DNA of 38,026 nt from Streptomyces sp. MMG1121 (lineage in GTDB: Bacteria > Actinomycetota > Actinomycetes > Streptomycetales > Streptomycetaceae): assembly GCF_001280015.1 (NCBI RefSeq), contig NZ_LGDV01000242.1, positions 1-38,026 of the forward strand, given 5' to 3'. Below the pieces are notes generated by a model that saw only the letters and a program-made list of their open reading frames with translations, searched no databases and was not told the DNA's origin. Positions 7,741-16,765 of the stretch are shown here, in pieces (position 1 is the stretch's first letter; the number at the start of each line of letters is the position of its first letter). The position numbers and the translations under genes are program-made.

Positions 7741-9153
7741 TCACTTGTGCTGCGCGGTCGCCGCGAGCGGGACGATCGTGATGCGCCGGGGACGTTCGCT
7801 GCGCATCAGCAGGGGGCGCAGGGCGTCGCGCACCATCGCCTCGGTGACCAGCACCGGTTCGGACGCGTGGATCTCCAGGTCGACGCAGTTCTCACCGTCG
7901 TCGTCCGTGCCGATCACCGGCACGCAGCGGGCGACGCCCGGGATGGTCTGCGCGGCCTGGCGGATCGAGTACAGGGAGACCTTCTCGCCGCGGATCACCA
8001 CGAAGTCGGAGAGGCGCCCCTGGTAGTACAGGTAGCCCTCCTCGTCGCGCCGGAACAGGTCGCCCGTGGCCACCACGCCCGGCTCCAGCAACGGCTGGCG
8101 TGCCGCGGGGCCCACCTTGCGCAGCAGCGCGGTGTCGGTGGTCACGACCAGTTCCCCCACTCCGTCGGCGTCGGTGTCGCGCAGGGTGACGGTGACGTCG
8201 TCCAGCGGCAGTCCGACCGAGGCGTGGCGGTGGGCGGGTTCGCGGTGGGCTGCCAGGGTGGCCACCCGGGGGCCGGCCTCCGTCAGCCCGTAGGTGAGGT
8301 ACAGCTCGCCGCCGGGGTGCAGGTCCAGCAGTCCGGAGACGTGTCCGGGCAGCAGCCGGTCGCCGCCGACGGCGAGCGAACGCAGCGGCGCGGGCAGCGT
8401 TTGTCCGGTCTCCAGCAGTTGCCGGGCGATCGTCGGGGTGATGGACGAGGAGGTGATCCGGTGTCGCTGGATGGTCGCGTGGTAGGCGGCGGGGTTGAAG
8501 GGCGGCCCGGAGATCACCAGCCCGGCGCCGGTGACCAGTGCGGTCATCGCCTGCGCGACGATCGCGTACGAGTAGTACAGCGGCAGGGTGATCAGGAGCC
8601 GGTCGTCGGCGCGGACGCCGACCGCGGCGCTGTGCCGGCGGGCGTTGCACAGCAGCGAGTCCAGCCGGTGCAGGCACGCGCTGAACATCCCGGAGGTGCC
8701 CGAGGTGAGCATGAGCACCTCGCCCGCCCGGTAGGCGCCCTGGGGTCCGCCCATGGGGAGCAGGACCGCTTCCTCGGAGCCGGCCCGGTGCACCGTGTCC
8801 GCGCCGTAGCGGGCGGGGTCGATCCGGGCGGCGACCAGGGCGCCGGCCTTGAGGTGTTCGGCGAGCGCGGTGATCCGCGCCGAGGAGGTCGAGGGAGACA
8901 CCGCCAGCGGGACACAGCCGCTGAGCAGCACGGCGAAGTACTGCTTGAGCAGGTGCGCCCCGTTGGACAGGGCGATGACGACGGGGGTTCCCTCGGCCAG
9001 CTTCAGGCTCCGGAGGTCGGCGAGGACCTCGTCGAAGTCCGGCTCGGCGGCGGTGGCGTGCAGGCGGCTGAGGTCGACGGTGCGGGACAGCAGGGCGACG
9101 ACGTCGTCGCGGGTGATCCCCAGTGCAGGGGCGGCCAGGGCGTGGGTCGGCAT
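7741..9153 (-). CDS. acyl-AMP ligase (adenylate-forming enzyme)
   Basis: The 470-residue product belongs to the adenylate-forming superfamily. A3 is LMLTSGTSGMFSA, A5 is YLTYGLTEAGPR, and A7/A8 is GDLFRRDEEGYLYYQGRLSDFVVIRGEKVS. It should activate a carboxylic acid and load it on CoA or on the operon's ACP. The C-terminal A10 region is abnormal: instead of PxTxxGKxxR the protein ends IVPLAATAQHK, so the only candidate for the catalytic lysine is the very last residue. ATG 9153 is preferred because GAGGAG precedes it; a GTG overlapping the upstream stop has no ribosome binding site. Substrate specificity cannot be read from sequence alone. Confidence 0.85.
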   Translation of the reverse strand: MPTHALAAPALGITRDDVVALLSRTVDLSRLHATAAEPDFDEVLADLRSLKLAEGTPVVIALSNGAHLLKQYFAVLLSGCVPLAVSPSTSSARITALAEHLKAGALVAARIDPARYGADTVHRAGSEEAVLLPMGGPQGAYRAGEVLMLTSGTSGMFSACLHRLDSLLCNARRHSAAVGVRADDRLLITLPLYYSYAIVAQAMTALVTGAGLVISGPPFNPAAYHATIQRHRITSSSITPTIARQLLETGQTLPAPLRSLAVGGDRLLPGHVSGLLDLHPGGELYLTYGLTEAGPRVATLAAHREPAHRHASVGLPLDDVTVTLRDTDADGVGELVVTTDTALLRKVGPAARQPLLEPGVVATGDLFRRDEEGYLYYQGRLSDFVVIRGEKVSLYSIRQAAQTIPGVARCVPVIGTDDDGENCVDLEIHASEPVLVTEAMVRDALRPLLMRSERPRRITIVPLAATAQHK

Positions 9154-9188
9154 GGCGGACGGTCTCCTCTTCAGCAGGTCCGCGGCGT

Positions 9189-9791
9189 TCACAGGGCCGC
9201 GTCGGCCGGCACGTGGACCGGCGCCGTAAGACGCTTCAGATCGGGCTCGGGGTACGGCTTCGCGGTGGGAGGGGACTGCAGCACACAGGCGCGGGCGCCG
9301 TGTGCGTCCCCGTCGACGCGATGCGCTCCGACGAGCACGAAACGCGCGCTGCCGCGGGCGATCCAGCCCTCCGCCATCGCCAGCGCTGCCGGCAGCGCCG
9401 CCTCGGGCGGCATCGACAGGGTCAGCGTGGGGCCGCGGAAGCCGCCCCGGATGCAGGGCAGTCCGGCGACGGATCCGGGGTTGGCGCCGGCGAACTTCAG
9501 CGGTGAGAGCCGCCCGCGGGGCGTGGCCCGGGCGATGGTCCGCATGGTGTCCAGGGTGCACACGTCGCTGATGGCGATCATGGCCACGTGGTCCCCGGCG
9601 GCGGCCAGATCGGCCGGGCAGTCCTCGACGGCCCGGGCCACCGCCTCGGCCATGAGCCAGGCGACCGGGTCGGCGAACAGGGACGAGCCGTTGTGCGTGT
9701 GCTCGGCGAGCGTGGTGGTGAGCACCTCCCCGTACCCCGTCGCGGCCAGGGGACGGCACTTGCCGGTGGGCTTGGCGTGGAGGTCACTCAT
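9189..9791 (-). CDS. short ketosynthase-like protein lacking the catalytic Cys
   Basis: The 200-residue product corresponds to the N-terminal half of a beta-ketoacyl synthase, the kind annotated as beta-ketoacyl synthase N-terminal-like (PF13723) in aryl polyene and related clusters. It has SLFADPVAWLMAEAVARAVED and ANPGSVAGLPCIRGGFRGP. Where ketosynthases have the TACSS nucleophile loop, this one reads FRGPTLTLSMPPEAALPAAL, with no Cys at the expected site. It ends before the His regions. Its ATG overlaps the stop of the complete ketosynthase by 8 bp, so the two are probably made together as a heterodimer in which this subunit acts like a chain-length factor. Role is inferred from position. 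Confidence 0.7.
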   Translation of the reverse strand: MSDLHAKPTGKCRPLAATGYGEVLTTTLAEHTHNGSSLFADPVAWLMAEAVARAVEDCPADLAAAGDHVAMIAISDVCTLDTMRTIARATPRGRLSPLKFAGANPGSVAGLPCIRGGFRGPTLTLSMPPEAALPAALAMAEGWIARGSARFVLVGAHRVDGDAHGARACVLQSPPTAKPYPEPDLKRLTAPVHVPADAAL

Positions 9792-10944
9792 GGTCGCTCC
9801 CGGGGCGGGACAGGAGCAGTGCGGTGTTGAAGCCGCCGAACCCCAGGGTCAGGCTGAGTCCCGCCGTCCCGTGCACCGGACTCGGCGCGCCGGCAGGCAA
9901 CGGGAGCGGGAAGTCGTCCATCGGGGTGTCGAGCCCCTGCACGGGCGGCACCAGGCCGTCCTCGAGCGCCTTGACGACGGTGATCGCCTCGATGGTTCCG
10001 CAGGCTCCGAGGCTGTGGCCGAGCGCGCCCTTGGTTCCGTAGACGATCGGGCCGGCCGCGCCGGAGCCGAACAGGGTGCGCAGGCTGGTGGCCTCGACGG
10101 CGTCGTTGACCGGAGTGCCGGTGCCGTGCGCACTCACCACGGCGACGTCGTCCGTCGTCAGTGCGGTGCCGGCCAGGGCCCGTTCGACGGCGAGCACGAC
10201 ACTGCTGCCGCTCGGGTCGGGAGCTGTCATCCCGGCCGCGTCGTTGGCCGATCCGGTGCCCCGCAGCAGCGCGTGGACTCGGGCCGAACGCGCGCGGGCG
10301 TGGTCGGCCGATTCCAGGACGAGGACGCCGGCGCCCTCGCCGAGCACCATGCCGTTGTGGCGGCTGTCGAAGCTGCGCAGCGCCTGGTCGGACATGGTGC
10401 CGAGCATCGAGTGGCCGAGTCGTTTGGCGGGCGTCACCACGTCGGTGCCGACGCAGACGCAGATCTCGCGGCGGCCGGAGCGGATCAGCTCGGCCCCCAT
10501 CAGGACGGCGTCCGAACCGGCGGAGCAGGCGGTGGTCACGCACAGCGGCGGCCGGGGATACCCGAGCCGCTGCGCGACCTGTTCGGCCCAGGCGTAGAGC
10601 GAGGGCGACTCCGGGTCGTCGAGATTTCCGGCGTAGCTGGTGCCGAGAATGAGTTCGAGGCCGTCCGCGTCGATGGTGATTCCGGCGTCGGCGAGCGCGG
10701 ATTCGACTGCGGAAGCGGCGAAGAGAAGATTCCTGGAATGCGGGCCTTCATGCAGCGGTACGGTCGGCACAATGGCGGCCAGATCGCTGCGGACCGGAAT
10801 TTCCGACAGTGTCGGACGTACTCCAGATTTACCTTCCAGCAGGTCGTTCCATACATCATCCACGGAGTTGCCGAGTGGCGTCACCCAGCCCATTCCGGTA
10901 ATGAAACACGGATCCTGCGGAACCGATATGTTGGGGTTGTCCAT
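9784..10944 (-). CDS. FabF-type beta-ketoacyl-ACP synthase
   Basis: The 386-residue product is a complete KAS I/II enzyme. The triad is intact: Cys140 in CVTTACSAGSDA, His273 in VSAHGTGTPVND and His310 in GTKGALGHSLGACG; the GFGGFN C-terminal loop is present. It condenses an acyl primer with malonyl-ACP. GGGGGAACGGGG precedes the ATG at 10944. The preceding gene encodes an ACP and the following one a truncated ketosynthase partner, so this is the condensing engine of a small discrete (type II) assembly line. No ketoreductase of the FabG type or dehydratase is in the operon. Confidence 0.93.
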   Translation of the reverse strand: MDNPNISVPQDPCFITGMGWVTPLGNSVDDVWNDLLEGKSGVRPTLSEIPVRSDLAAIVPTVPLHEGPHSRNLLFAASAVESALADAGITIDADGLELILGTSYAGNLDDPESPSLYAWAEQVAQRLGYPRPPLCVTTACSAGSDAVLMGAELIRSGRREICVCVGTDVVTPAKRLGHSMLGTMSDQALRSFDSRHNGMVLGEGAGVLVLESADHARARSARVHALLRGTGSANDAAGMTAPDPSGSSVVLAVERALAGTALTTDDVAVVSAHGTGTPVNDAVEATSLRTLFGSGAAGPIVYGTKGALGHSLGACGTIEAITVVKALEDGLVPPVQGLDTPMDDFPLPLPAGAPSPVHGTAGLSLTLGFGGFNTALLLSRPGSDHE

Positions 10945-11060
10945 CCCCGTTCCCCCTGTTTATCCATCCCCGCTCTCCTGCTTTTCGCAGGTGCGGAGCG
11001 AATGCGGTGCCCGGCCGCACTTGGCGGCCGGACACCGCCTTGCTGTGATCGCGTCCGGAC

Positions 11061-11324
11061 TCAGACGCCGGCGGCAGCGACCTGCTGCTGACGCTCGACA
11101 AGCGAGGTCAGCGAGGCAATGGTGGCGAAGTGCTCGGGCGTGAAGTCGTCGTCCGCGATGGTGATGTCGAACGCCTCCTCGACCTGCACCCGCAGCTCCA
11201 CGAAGCCCAGCGAGTCCACGCCCAGCACGTCCCGAAGGCTGTCGTGCTCGCCCATACGGTCGGTCGGGACCTCGACGTACACGTGCGAGACGAGAATTTG
11301 CTTGATGGTTTCGGCGATAGCCAT
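11061..11324 (-). CDS. acyl carrier protein (first gene of the 5-11 kb operon)
   Basis: The 87-residue product is a free-standing carrier protein with the phosphopantetheine site at Ser38 in DVLGVDSLGFVELRVQVEEAF. ATG 11324 (MAIAETIKQ) is chosen over GTG 11333 because GGAAAG sits about 10 nt before the ATG but directly against the GTG. It is followed after 116 bp by the ketosynthase and is the first gene of the operon, so it is the likely carrier for the ligase, ketosynthase pair, thioesterase and AfsA-like protein downstream. Confidence 0.93.
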   Translation of the reverse strand: MAIAETIKQILVSHVYVEVPTDRMGEHDSLRDVLGVDSLGFVELRVQVEEAFDITIADDDFTPEHFATIASLTSLVERQQQVAAAGV

Positions 11325-11673
11325 AACAACCACTTTCCGATCCCCCGAAACGGAAATTCGGGAATTAAGAATGCTAGCAGTCCCCGGGATCCCCGGGATG
11401 CCTCTCGATGCTAAGTTGATCTAGTGTCGACGTCAAACGATCAAGGTGTGGGCTAGATCTCACCGAGGGCGTATGCGCCAGGAGCGTCGTCAATAGAACG
11501 ACAAAAAAACCGCCGCGAATTCCGGGAAGTTTCTTTCGTGTTACCGGGTCCCGAAACAAAGGCAGGCGACGGAACGAAATATAAGGGTAGACACCGCCGC
11601 CAGTGGAACGACCGCGTTCACCGACGGCGGCCGGCGGGCCACGGCACGGGCAGCGTCACGTACCGGACGGCTG
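11325..11673. promoter_or_regulatory. leader/promoter region of the ACP-AfsA operon
   Basis: The 349 bp between the ACP start and the EamA stop contain no gene. Visible structure includes CCCGAA-7 nt-TTCGGG at about 11344-11362 in the leader, a tandem CCCCGGGAT repeat at about 11385-11402 that is also nearly self-complementary, and an AT-richer stretch with an A7 run near 11503-11510. These are candidate promoter and operator sequences for the minus-strand operon; no -10/-35 pair is obvious to me. Confidence 0.4.
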
Positions 11674-12669
11674 TCAGCGGTCCGCGTCGGATGTCGCGGA
11701 CGCACGACGCTGCGACAGCGCGGCGCCCACCAGGATGACGACGGCGCCGACCGGCTGGTGCCAGTTCAGCACCTCGCCGAGGACGATCACGCCGGCGGCG
11801 GTGGAGACCACGGGCACCAGGTACGTGACCATGGACGCCACCGTGGCGCCCGCGTCCCGCACCAGCCCGTACTGGATGAGGAAGGCGATCCCGGTGCCCA
11901 GCGCGCCGAGCACGATCAGGGACGCGGTCTGGGCGACCGGGAAGTGCGTGGGTACCGACGTCAGGAACGGTGTCGCCACGGCGAGTTCGACGGCCCCCGC
12001 GGTGACCTGAGCGGCGGACAGCGCCACGCTGGAGTGACCGGAGTCGGTCAGGAAACGGCGGACGTACACCCAGCCGGCACCCATGCTCAGCGCCGCGCCC
12101 AGCGCCATGCCGGCGCCCACCGGGTCGCCGACGTTCGCGCCGTTCCAGATCCCGAAGACCACCAGCACGCCGAGGAAGCCGATGCCCATGCCCACGAGGC
12201 GGTTGCGGGTGGGCCGCTCACTGGGCAGCGCACTGATCGCCACCAGCAGGGTGAACAGCGGGGTGGTGGCGTTGCAGATACCGGCCAGCGCCGAGGTGAT
12301 GCGTTGCTCGGAGTAGGCGAAGAGCGTGAACGGCAGGGCGTTGAGCAGGAAGGCGGCCACGGCCAGATGCAGCCACAGCCGGGGGCTGCGAGGCAGCGGC
12401 TCGCGTTTGGCGGCCAGCACGATCAGCAGTGTCACCGCGCCGAAGACGACCCGGCCCAGGGAGACCTGGACCGGTGCGTACGCCTCACCGCTGATCTTGA
12501 CGAAGAGGAAGCTCAGCCCCCAGAGCAGCGCCAGAAACACGAAACGTATACGCCAGTCGAGGCGCGGACCGGGTGCCGCAGCGGACGCACCGCCGGAACG
12601 GGCCGCGGGCACCTCGGGCGTGGGTGCCACGGCTCCGCCGGCCTCGGCGGCGGAAAGGGAGGAGTCCAT
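11674..12669 (-). CDS. EamA-family (DMT superfamily) exporter
   Basis: The 331-residue product is a 10-helix drug/metabolite transporter with two EamA repeats: WRIRFVFLALLWGLSFLFVKIS opens repeat one, and GALGTGIAFLIQYGLVRDAGATVASM plus PVVSTAAGVIVLGEVLNWHQP closes repeat two. A 40-residue Ala/Pro-rich cytoplasmic tail precedes the first helix. Such proteins export small metabolites across the membrane. ATG 12669 is assumed; the ribosome binding site is weak. It is divergent from a LysR regulator with 75 bp between the starts, a classic layout for LysR control of an exporter. Confidence 0.88.
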   Translation of the reverse strand: MDSSLSAAEAGGAVAPTPEVPAARSGGASAAAPGPRLDWRIRFVFLALLWGLSFLFVKISGEAYAPVQVSLGRVVFGAVTLLIVLAAKREPLPRSPRLWLHLAVAAFLLNALPFTLFAYSEQRITSALAGICNATTPLFTLLVAISALPSERPTRNRLVGMGIGFLGVLVVFGIWNGANVGDPVGAGMALGAALSMGAGWVYVRRFLTDSGHSSVALSAAQVTAGAVELAVATPFLTSVPTHFPVAQTASLIVLGALGTGIAFLIQYGLVRDAGATVASMVTYLVPVVSTAAGVIVLGEVLNWHQPVGAVVILVGAALSQRRASATSDADR

Positions 12670-12744
12670 GATCGAAACACTGCTGCCCCCTACACGGAAG
12701 CACAAGCGAGAGATTCTGAGAGCTCACTGTAGGATTGCTTCAAC

Positions 12745-13671
12745 ATGCTCAACCTCGAACGTCTCCGCATCCTTCAGGCAATAGGTGTATACGGCTCCGT
12801 CAGCGGGGCCGCCGACGTGCTGCACGTCACCACATCGGCCGTCTCCCAGCAGATCCGCAAGCTGGAGCAGGAGACCGGCCACCAGCTGGTGAAACGCAGC
12901 GGCCGGGGGGTGGAACTGACCTTCATCGCCCAGCGGTTGGCCGCCCGCGCCGAACAGGTCCTGGCGCTCGTGGAGGAGACCGAGGCCGAGCTGCAGGCCT
13001 ACCGGAGCTCCCCCATGGGCGAGCTCACCCTCGGCGCGTTTCCCACCGCCGCCCGCGGACTGGTGCCGCCGGCCCTGCGCCTCCTCGCCGAACGCGCACC
13101 CGAACTCATGCTGCACATAAGGGAGTTGGACTTCGACTCGCCGCTCGTCCAGGTCGAGCGCGGCGACCTGGACGTAGGCCTGGTCCAGGACTGGGAGCAC
13201 GTGCCGATCACATGGCCGACGACCGTGCGCAAGAAGCTCCTCATGACGGACGGCGCGAAGGTCGCCCTGCCCGCGACGCACCGGCTGGCCGACCGGCCGA
13301 CCGTCCGTATCGCCGACCTGGTCGACGAGGAGTGGATCAGCAGGGTGCGACGCTCCACCTGCCACGAGTGGCTGCTGTTCACCATGCGGGAACACGGCAC
13401 CGAGCCGCGCATCGTGCACACGGTCAACGAACACCCCACCCAACTCGCCCTGGTCGCGGCGGGCGTCGGACTGGCCATGGTGCCCACCCTCGGGCTCGCC
13501 CCCCTCCCCGCCGGCGCCCGGGTCCTCCCCATCGAGCCGCAGCTCACCCGCCGCGTCTACGCGGTATGGCGTGCCGAAGGCTCCGTACGCCCGTCGGTAC
13601 GGGCCACGGTCGACGCCCTGTCGGCCGTCGGCGAGGAACTGTCCCGGGGTACGGCGGCTCCGGTCGCCTGA
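12745..13671 (+). CDS. LysR-family transcriptional regulator
   Basis: The 308-residue product has an N-terminal winged helix of LysR type (LRILQAIGVYGSVSGAADVLHVTTSAVSQQIRKLE, residues 7-41) and a two-lobed substrate-binding domain (ELTLGAFPTAARGLVPPALR onwards, with LALVAAGVGLAMVPTLGLAPL near the end). AGGA lies about 10 nt before ATG 12745. It is transcribed away from the EamA exporter gene, and the 75-bp gap should contain its operator. The likely target is the exporter; control of the ACP-AfsA operon is possible but not shown. Confidence 0.9.
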   Translation: MLNLERLRILQAIGVYGSVSGAADVLHVTTSAVSQQIRKLEQETGHQLVKRSGRGVELTFIAQRLAARAEQVLALVEETEAELQAYRSSPMGELTLGAFPTAARGLVPPALRLLAERAPELMLHIRELDFDSPLVQVERGDLDVGLVQDWEHVPITWPTTVRKKLLMTDGAKVALPATHRLADRPTVRIADLVDEEWISRVRRSTCHEWLLFTMREHGTEPRIVHTVNEHPTQLALVAAGVGLAMVPTLGLAPLPAGARVLPIEPQLTRRVYAVWRAEGSVRPSVRATVDALSAVGEELSRGTAAPVA

Positions 13672-13955
13672 ATCCGGGCGCGCGGTACCGGGTTGTCGCG
13701 TGACGGCACCGGCCGGGCCCCGACGGCGGTGCAACGGCCTCGACGGCGGTGCAACGGCCCCGAGCCGGTCCGGCACGATCGCCCGCGTCCGTGAACTCAT
13801 CGTCCGCGCTTGGTGCTTCGGCCTCGTCGCCGCCGGCGCCAGGACCGTCGAGGTCCGGGTGCAACGTCTTCTGCGTGTCAGAGCCGTGTCAGTCCACCCT
13901 GGCACCGTCATACCCGTGAACGGCACCGCGGGACACCGCGAAAGCCGCGACACGA

Positions 13956-14008
<53 letters not shown>

Positions 14009-14205
14009 CACCACCACACCAGCCCCACCACCGAGAACCACCGGCTCGCAAAGTCAGCGCAGGGTGGCGAAGACCTCGGCGCCCCCGGCGTGGACGGCAG
14101 CCGCACCGTGGTTGCGGCGGAGCGCCCGGCCGAGGCTCGCGCGGGTTCGGCGGGTGTTCCGCCCTGTCGCGCCAAGCCCGGCCGGACCGTGCTGGTCGTG
14201 CTCCA

Positions 14206-14871
14206 TCACAGGCTGCGGGCGGTGATGTCGCCGCAGGACGTGGTGGCGCGGATGTCGAGCCCTGCGGTGCCGTCGTTGCGCAGGGCGTTGCTGACCCGGC
14301 CGTAGGAGGTGCCGGCGTCCAGTGCGGCCGAGACGCCCGCGGTGGCGCCGACCGAGATGTCGCCGGACTGGGTGCGGAGCACGACCGTGCCGCTCACCGC
14401 CTCGGCGATCCGGATGTCGCCCCGTGCGGTGCTGATCTGCGCCGGACCGCCCAGCCGGCCCACCTCCACGTCGCCGTCCGTCGCCGTCAGGCGGACACTG
14501 GCGGCCTCGTCCAGCTTGATCCGGCGGTACGCGCCTTCGAAGGCGACGTCACCGAGGCGGCCGACCGTGCGCAGTTCGGCGCTGGCCGCCCTCGCCTCGA
14601 TGCAAGAACCGGTGGGCAGCTTCACCGTCACCTCGACCGCGCCGGACGGGCCCAGGTACTGGTTCTTCAGCGGACTCCCGATCCGCAGGACACCGTCGGC
14701 GTACTCGACCGTCGTCTGCTCGGCGGCCTTGGTGTCACGGCTCTTGGAGGGGTTGGCGGGCAGGACCTCGACCGTGGTGTCGGCCCGGTCCGCGGCGATG
14801 AACTGGACGCGCCCGGCGGGGATGTCCAGGACGGCGGCGACCGGGGCGGGGGTGTCGAACTTCAGCATCAT
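14206..14871 (-). CDS. DUF4097-family beta-strand repeat protein
   Basis: The 221-residue product is built of repeated short beta strands typical of the DUF4097/adhesin-like beta-helix family: VRLTATDGDVEVGRLGG, then AQISTARGDIRIAEAVSG, then VVLRTQSGDISVG, and the C-terminal TSCGDITARSL. There is no signal peptide or membrane segment, so it is probably cytoplasmic. ATG 14871 follows GGGAG. It is divergent from the MarR-like gene across a palindrome-rich 235-bp region, suggesting that the regulator controls it. The biochemical function of the family is unknown to me. Confidence 0.8.
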   Translation of the reverse strand: MMLKFDTPAPVAAVLDIPAGRVQFIAADRADTTVEVLPANPSKSRDTKAAEQTTVEYADGVLRIGSPLKNQYLGPSGAVEVTVKLPTGSCIEARAASAELRTVGRLGDVAFEGAYRRIKLDEAASVRLTATDGDVEVGRLGGPAQISTARGDIRIAEAVSGTVVLRTQSGDISVGATAGVSAALDAGTSYGRVSNALRNDGTAGLDIRATTSCGDITARSL

Positions 14872-15106
14872 GCTCTCCCGTGTTCGTTTCCTTGTTTCCG
14901 ACGAGAGAAACGCTACGTTGCGTTCATGAAGCTGGCAACCAATTCGTTGCGCATAAACTTTGTTTCCGCAGGTCATCGTCTGGAAATCGTTGCAACCGAC
15001 TTGAGCGTAACGCAACGATAGCCACTTCGATCATTGCAATGGACAGGAAGTGAACGCTATGGTGGGGGCTCAGGGACCGTCATGAAGGATCAGCAAGGAG
15101 ATCGCG
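14872..15106. promoter_or_regulatory. divergent control region with GTTGC palindromes
   Basis: Between the divergent DUF4097 and MarR-like genes there is a conspicuously AT-richer stretch with many copies of one theme: CGTTGCG; GCAAC-6 nt-GTTGC; a perfect GTTGCAAC; AACGCAACG; and CATTGCAATG. These are spaced through about 14913-15040. The symmetry and the position between a regulator and its neighbour suggest operator sites for the MarR-like protein and autoregulation. Confidence 0.5.
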
Positions 15107-15868
15107 ATGCCGGGAGGCAGGCTCACCCAGCAGGAACGCCAGCAGATCGCGCTGGGGCTGGCCGACAGCCTCCCCTACGCCGAGATCGCCCGGCGCCTGG
15201 AGCGCCCGACCTCGACCATCACGCGTGAGGTCATGCGCAACGGCGGACCCACCGCCTACCGCGCCGAGCTGGCCCACCGCGCCACCGAGCGCCGTGCCCA
15301 CCGGCGCAGGCAGACCTCGCCCCGGGACCCGCAGACGCCCCCGCAGGCCTACGGGCGCGACGCCGAGGCCGTGCGCGAGTACGAGGAGATGCTCACCACC
15401 GTCTTCGTGCAGTCGGGCACGCCCAGGATGATGGCGCGGGTGATGGCCTGCCTCTGCCTCACCGACGCGGGCAGCATCACCGCGTCCGAACTCGTCCGGC
15501 GTCTCCAGGTCAGCCCGGCGTCCATCTCCAAAGCGGTCGCGTTCCTCGACGAGCAGGGCATGATCCGCCGGGAACGCGACGAGCGCCGCCGCGAGCGCTA
15601 CGTCGTCGACGACGACGTCTGGTACGAGTCGATGATGGCCAGTGCCCGCGGCACCGCCCACGTCGCCGAAACCGCACGGCAGGGCGTCGGCATCCTCGTC
15701 CCGGGCACCCCGGCCGCCGCCCGCCTCGAGAACATCGCCCGCTTCCTCGACTTCGTCTCCGAGAGCATCTCCCGCGCCGCGGAACAGGCCCGCGAAGTCC
15801 TCCACACGAAACCCGAACCGGCCTCGGACGGCATGGCCGGGCCAGGTGAGGTGCCGGTCAAGGGGTGA
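15107..15868 (+). CDS. MarR/GbsR-type regulator with an N-terminal IS30-like HTH
   Basis: The 253-residue product combines two DNA-binding modules. Residues about 5-45 (LTQQERQQIALGLADSLPYAEIARRL... STITREV) form a helix-turn-helix like that at the start of IS30 transposases. Residues about 90-190 form a MarR winged helix (ITASELVRRLQVSPASISKAVAFLDEQGMIRRERDERRRERYVV). AAGGAG is 6 nt before the ATG. It overlaps the convergent PIN-like gene by 11 bp. With the divergent DUF4097 gene it forms a pair that I believe is common in Streptomyces; ligand unknown. Confidence 0.85.
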   Translation: MPGGRLTQQERQQIALGLADSLPYAEIARRLERPTSTITREVMRNGGPTAYRAELAHRATERRAHRRRQTSPRDPQTPPQAYGRDAEAVREYEEMLTTVFVQSGTPRMMARVMACLCLTDAGSITASELVRRLQVSPASISKAVAFLDEQGMIRRERDERRRERYVVDDDVWYESMMASARGTAHVAETARQGVGILVPGTPAAARLENIARFLDFVSESISRAAEQAREVLHTKPEPASDGMAGPGEVPVKG

Positions 15869-16234
15869 GGCCGAGCACGCGGACCGGTTCGCCGGCCCGG
15901 CGGTCGGGGTCGGCGGTGGCGATGACCGCTCCGTCGGGGCGGTCCGCCGTGGGCTGGGCCGCGTGCTGGGCGTGGGCCGCGGCCCAGGTGTTCCGCCGGG
16001 CCGGCGCCGGGGCCGCGGGGAGGTCCAGGTCCACGACGGTGATGCCGGGCAGGGCGGCGAGGTGCTCCGCCGTGCCGGGGCGGGCGCGGTCGGCCTCGAC
16101 GAGCGCGCAGGCCGGGGCGTAGAGGTACCAGCCGGGCTCGGCGTGGGCACGGTGGAGCAGGCGGGAGACGAGGACCTCGCCCCGGCCGGCCGCGGCCATC
16201 GCGGTGTCGTCCAGGACGATGTGCACGGCATCGC

Positions 16235-16238
<4 letters not shown>
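15858..16238 (-). CDS. PIN-domain-like putative toxin
   Basis: The 126-residue product has the size and order of acidic residues of a PIN ribonuclease: VHIVLDDTAM at the N-terminus, CALVEADRARP in the middle and DGAVIATADPDRR near the end. PIN proteins are the toxins of VapBC modules and cleave RNA. The GTG start overlaps the end of an upstream reading frame that looks like the acidic tail of an antitoxin (GTGA). The catalytic site is less orthodox than in textbook VapC proteins, so activity is uncertain. It overlaps the MarR-like gene tail to tail. Confidence 0.55.
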
Positions 16239-16494
<256 letters not shown>

Positions 16495-16765
16495 CACCTG
16501 GCTCCCTTCCGCACCTCCGGGGTACGGGCACGTACCCGTATTCGCCCGCGTCTCAGTGGGTCACGTGCGCCGCCTTCGCGGACCGCTCCTCGAGCGTCGC
16601 CCGGCAGTCTGCGCGCGTGGCCACGCGGCGGGCTCGTCCGCACCGCCGACCGAGGTTCCTGGAGGAGGGCCGTGAGGTCGGCGTCGGACCAGTGGCCGGC
16701 GCGTCAGGCAGGCGTCAGGCAGGCGTCAGTCCGCCCTGGCACCGTAATCCATGTGAACGACACCA

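Noticed and set aside
7747..11091. Very long plus-strand open frame (1114 codons) opposite the ketosynthase, ligase and thioesterase genes
   Set aside because: It mirrors the wobble-position GC bias of the minus-strand genes, has a low-complexity Gly/Val/Gln/Arg-rich translation and no family resemblance; the minus-strand genes have clear catalytic motifs and ribosome binding sites.
5191..11324. Classical type II aromatic PKS (KS/CLF/ACP) cluster
   Set aside because: The partner ketosynthase is half-length, there are no aromatase or cyclase genes, and a ligase, thioesterase and AfsA-like gene are present instead.
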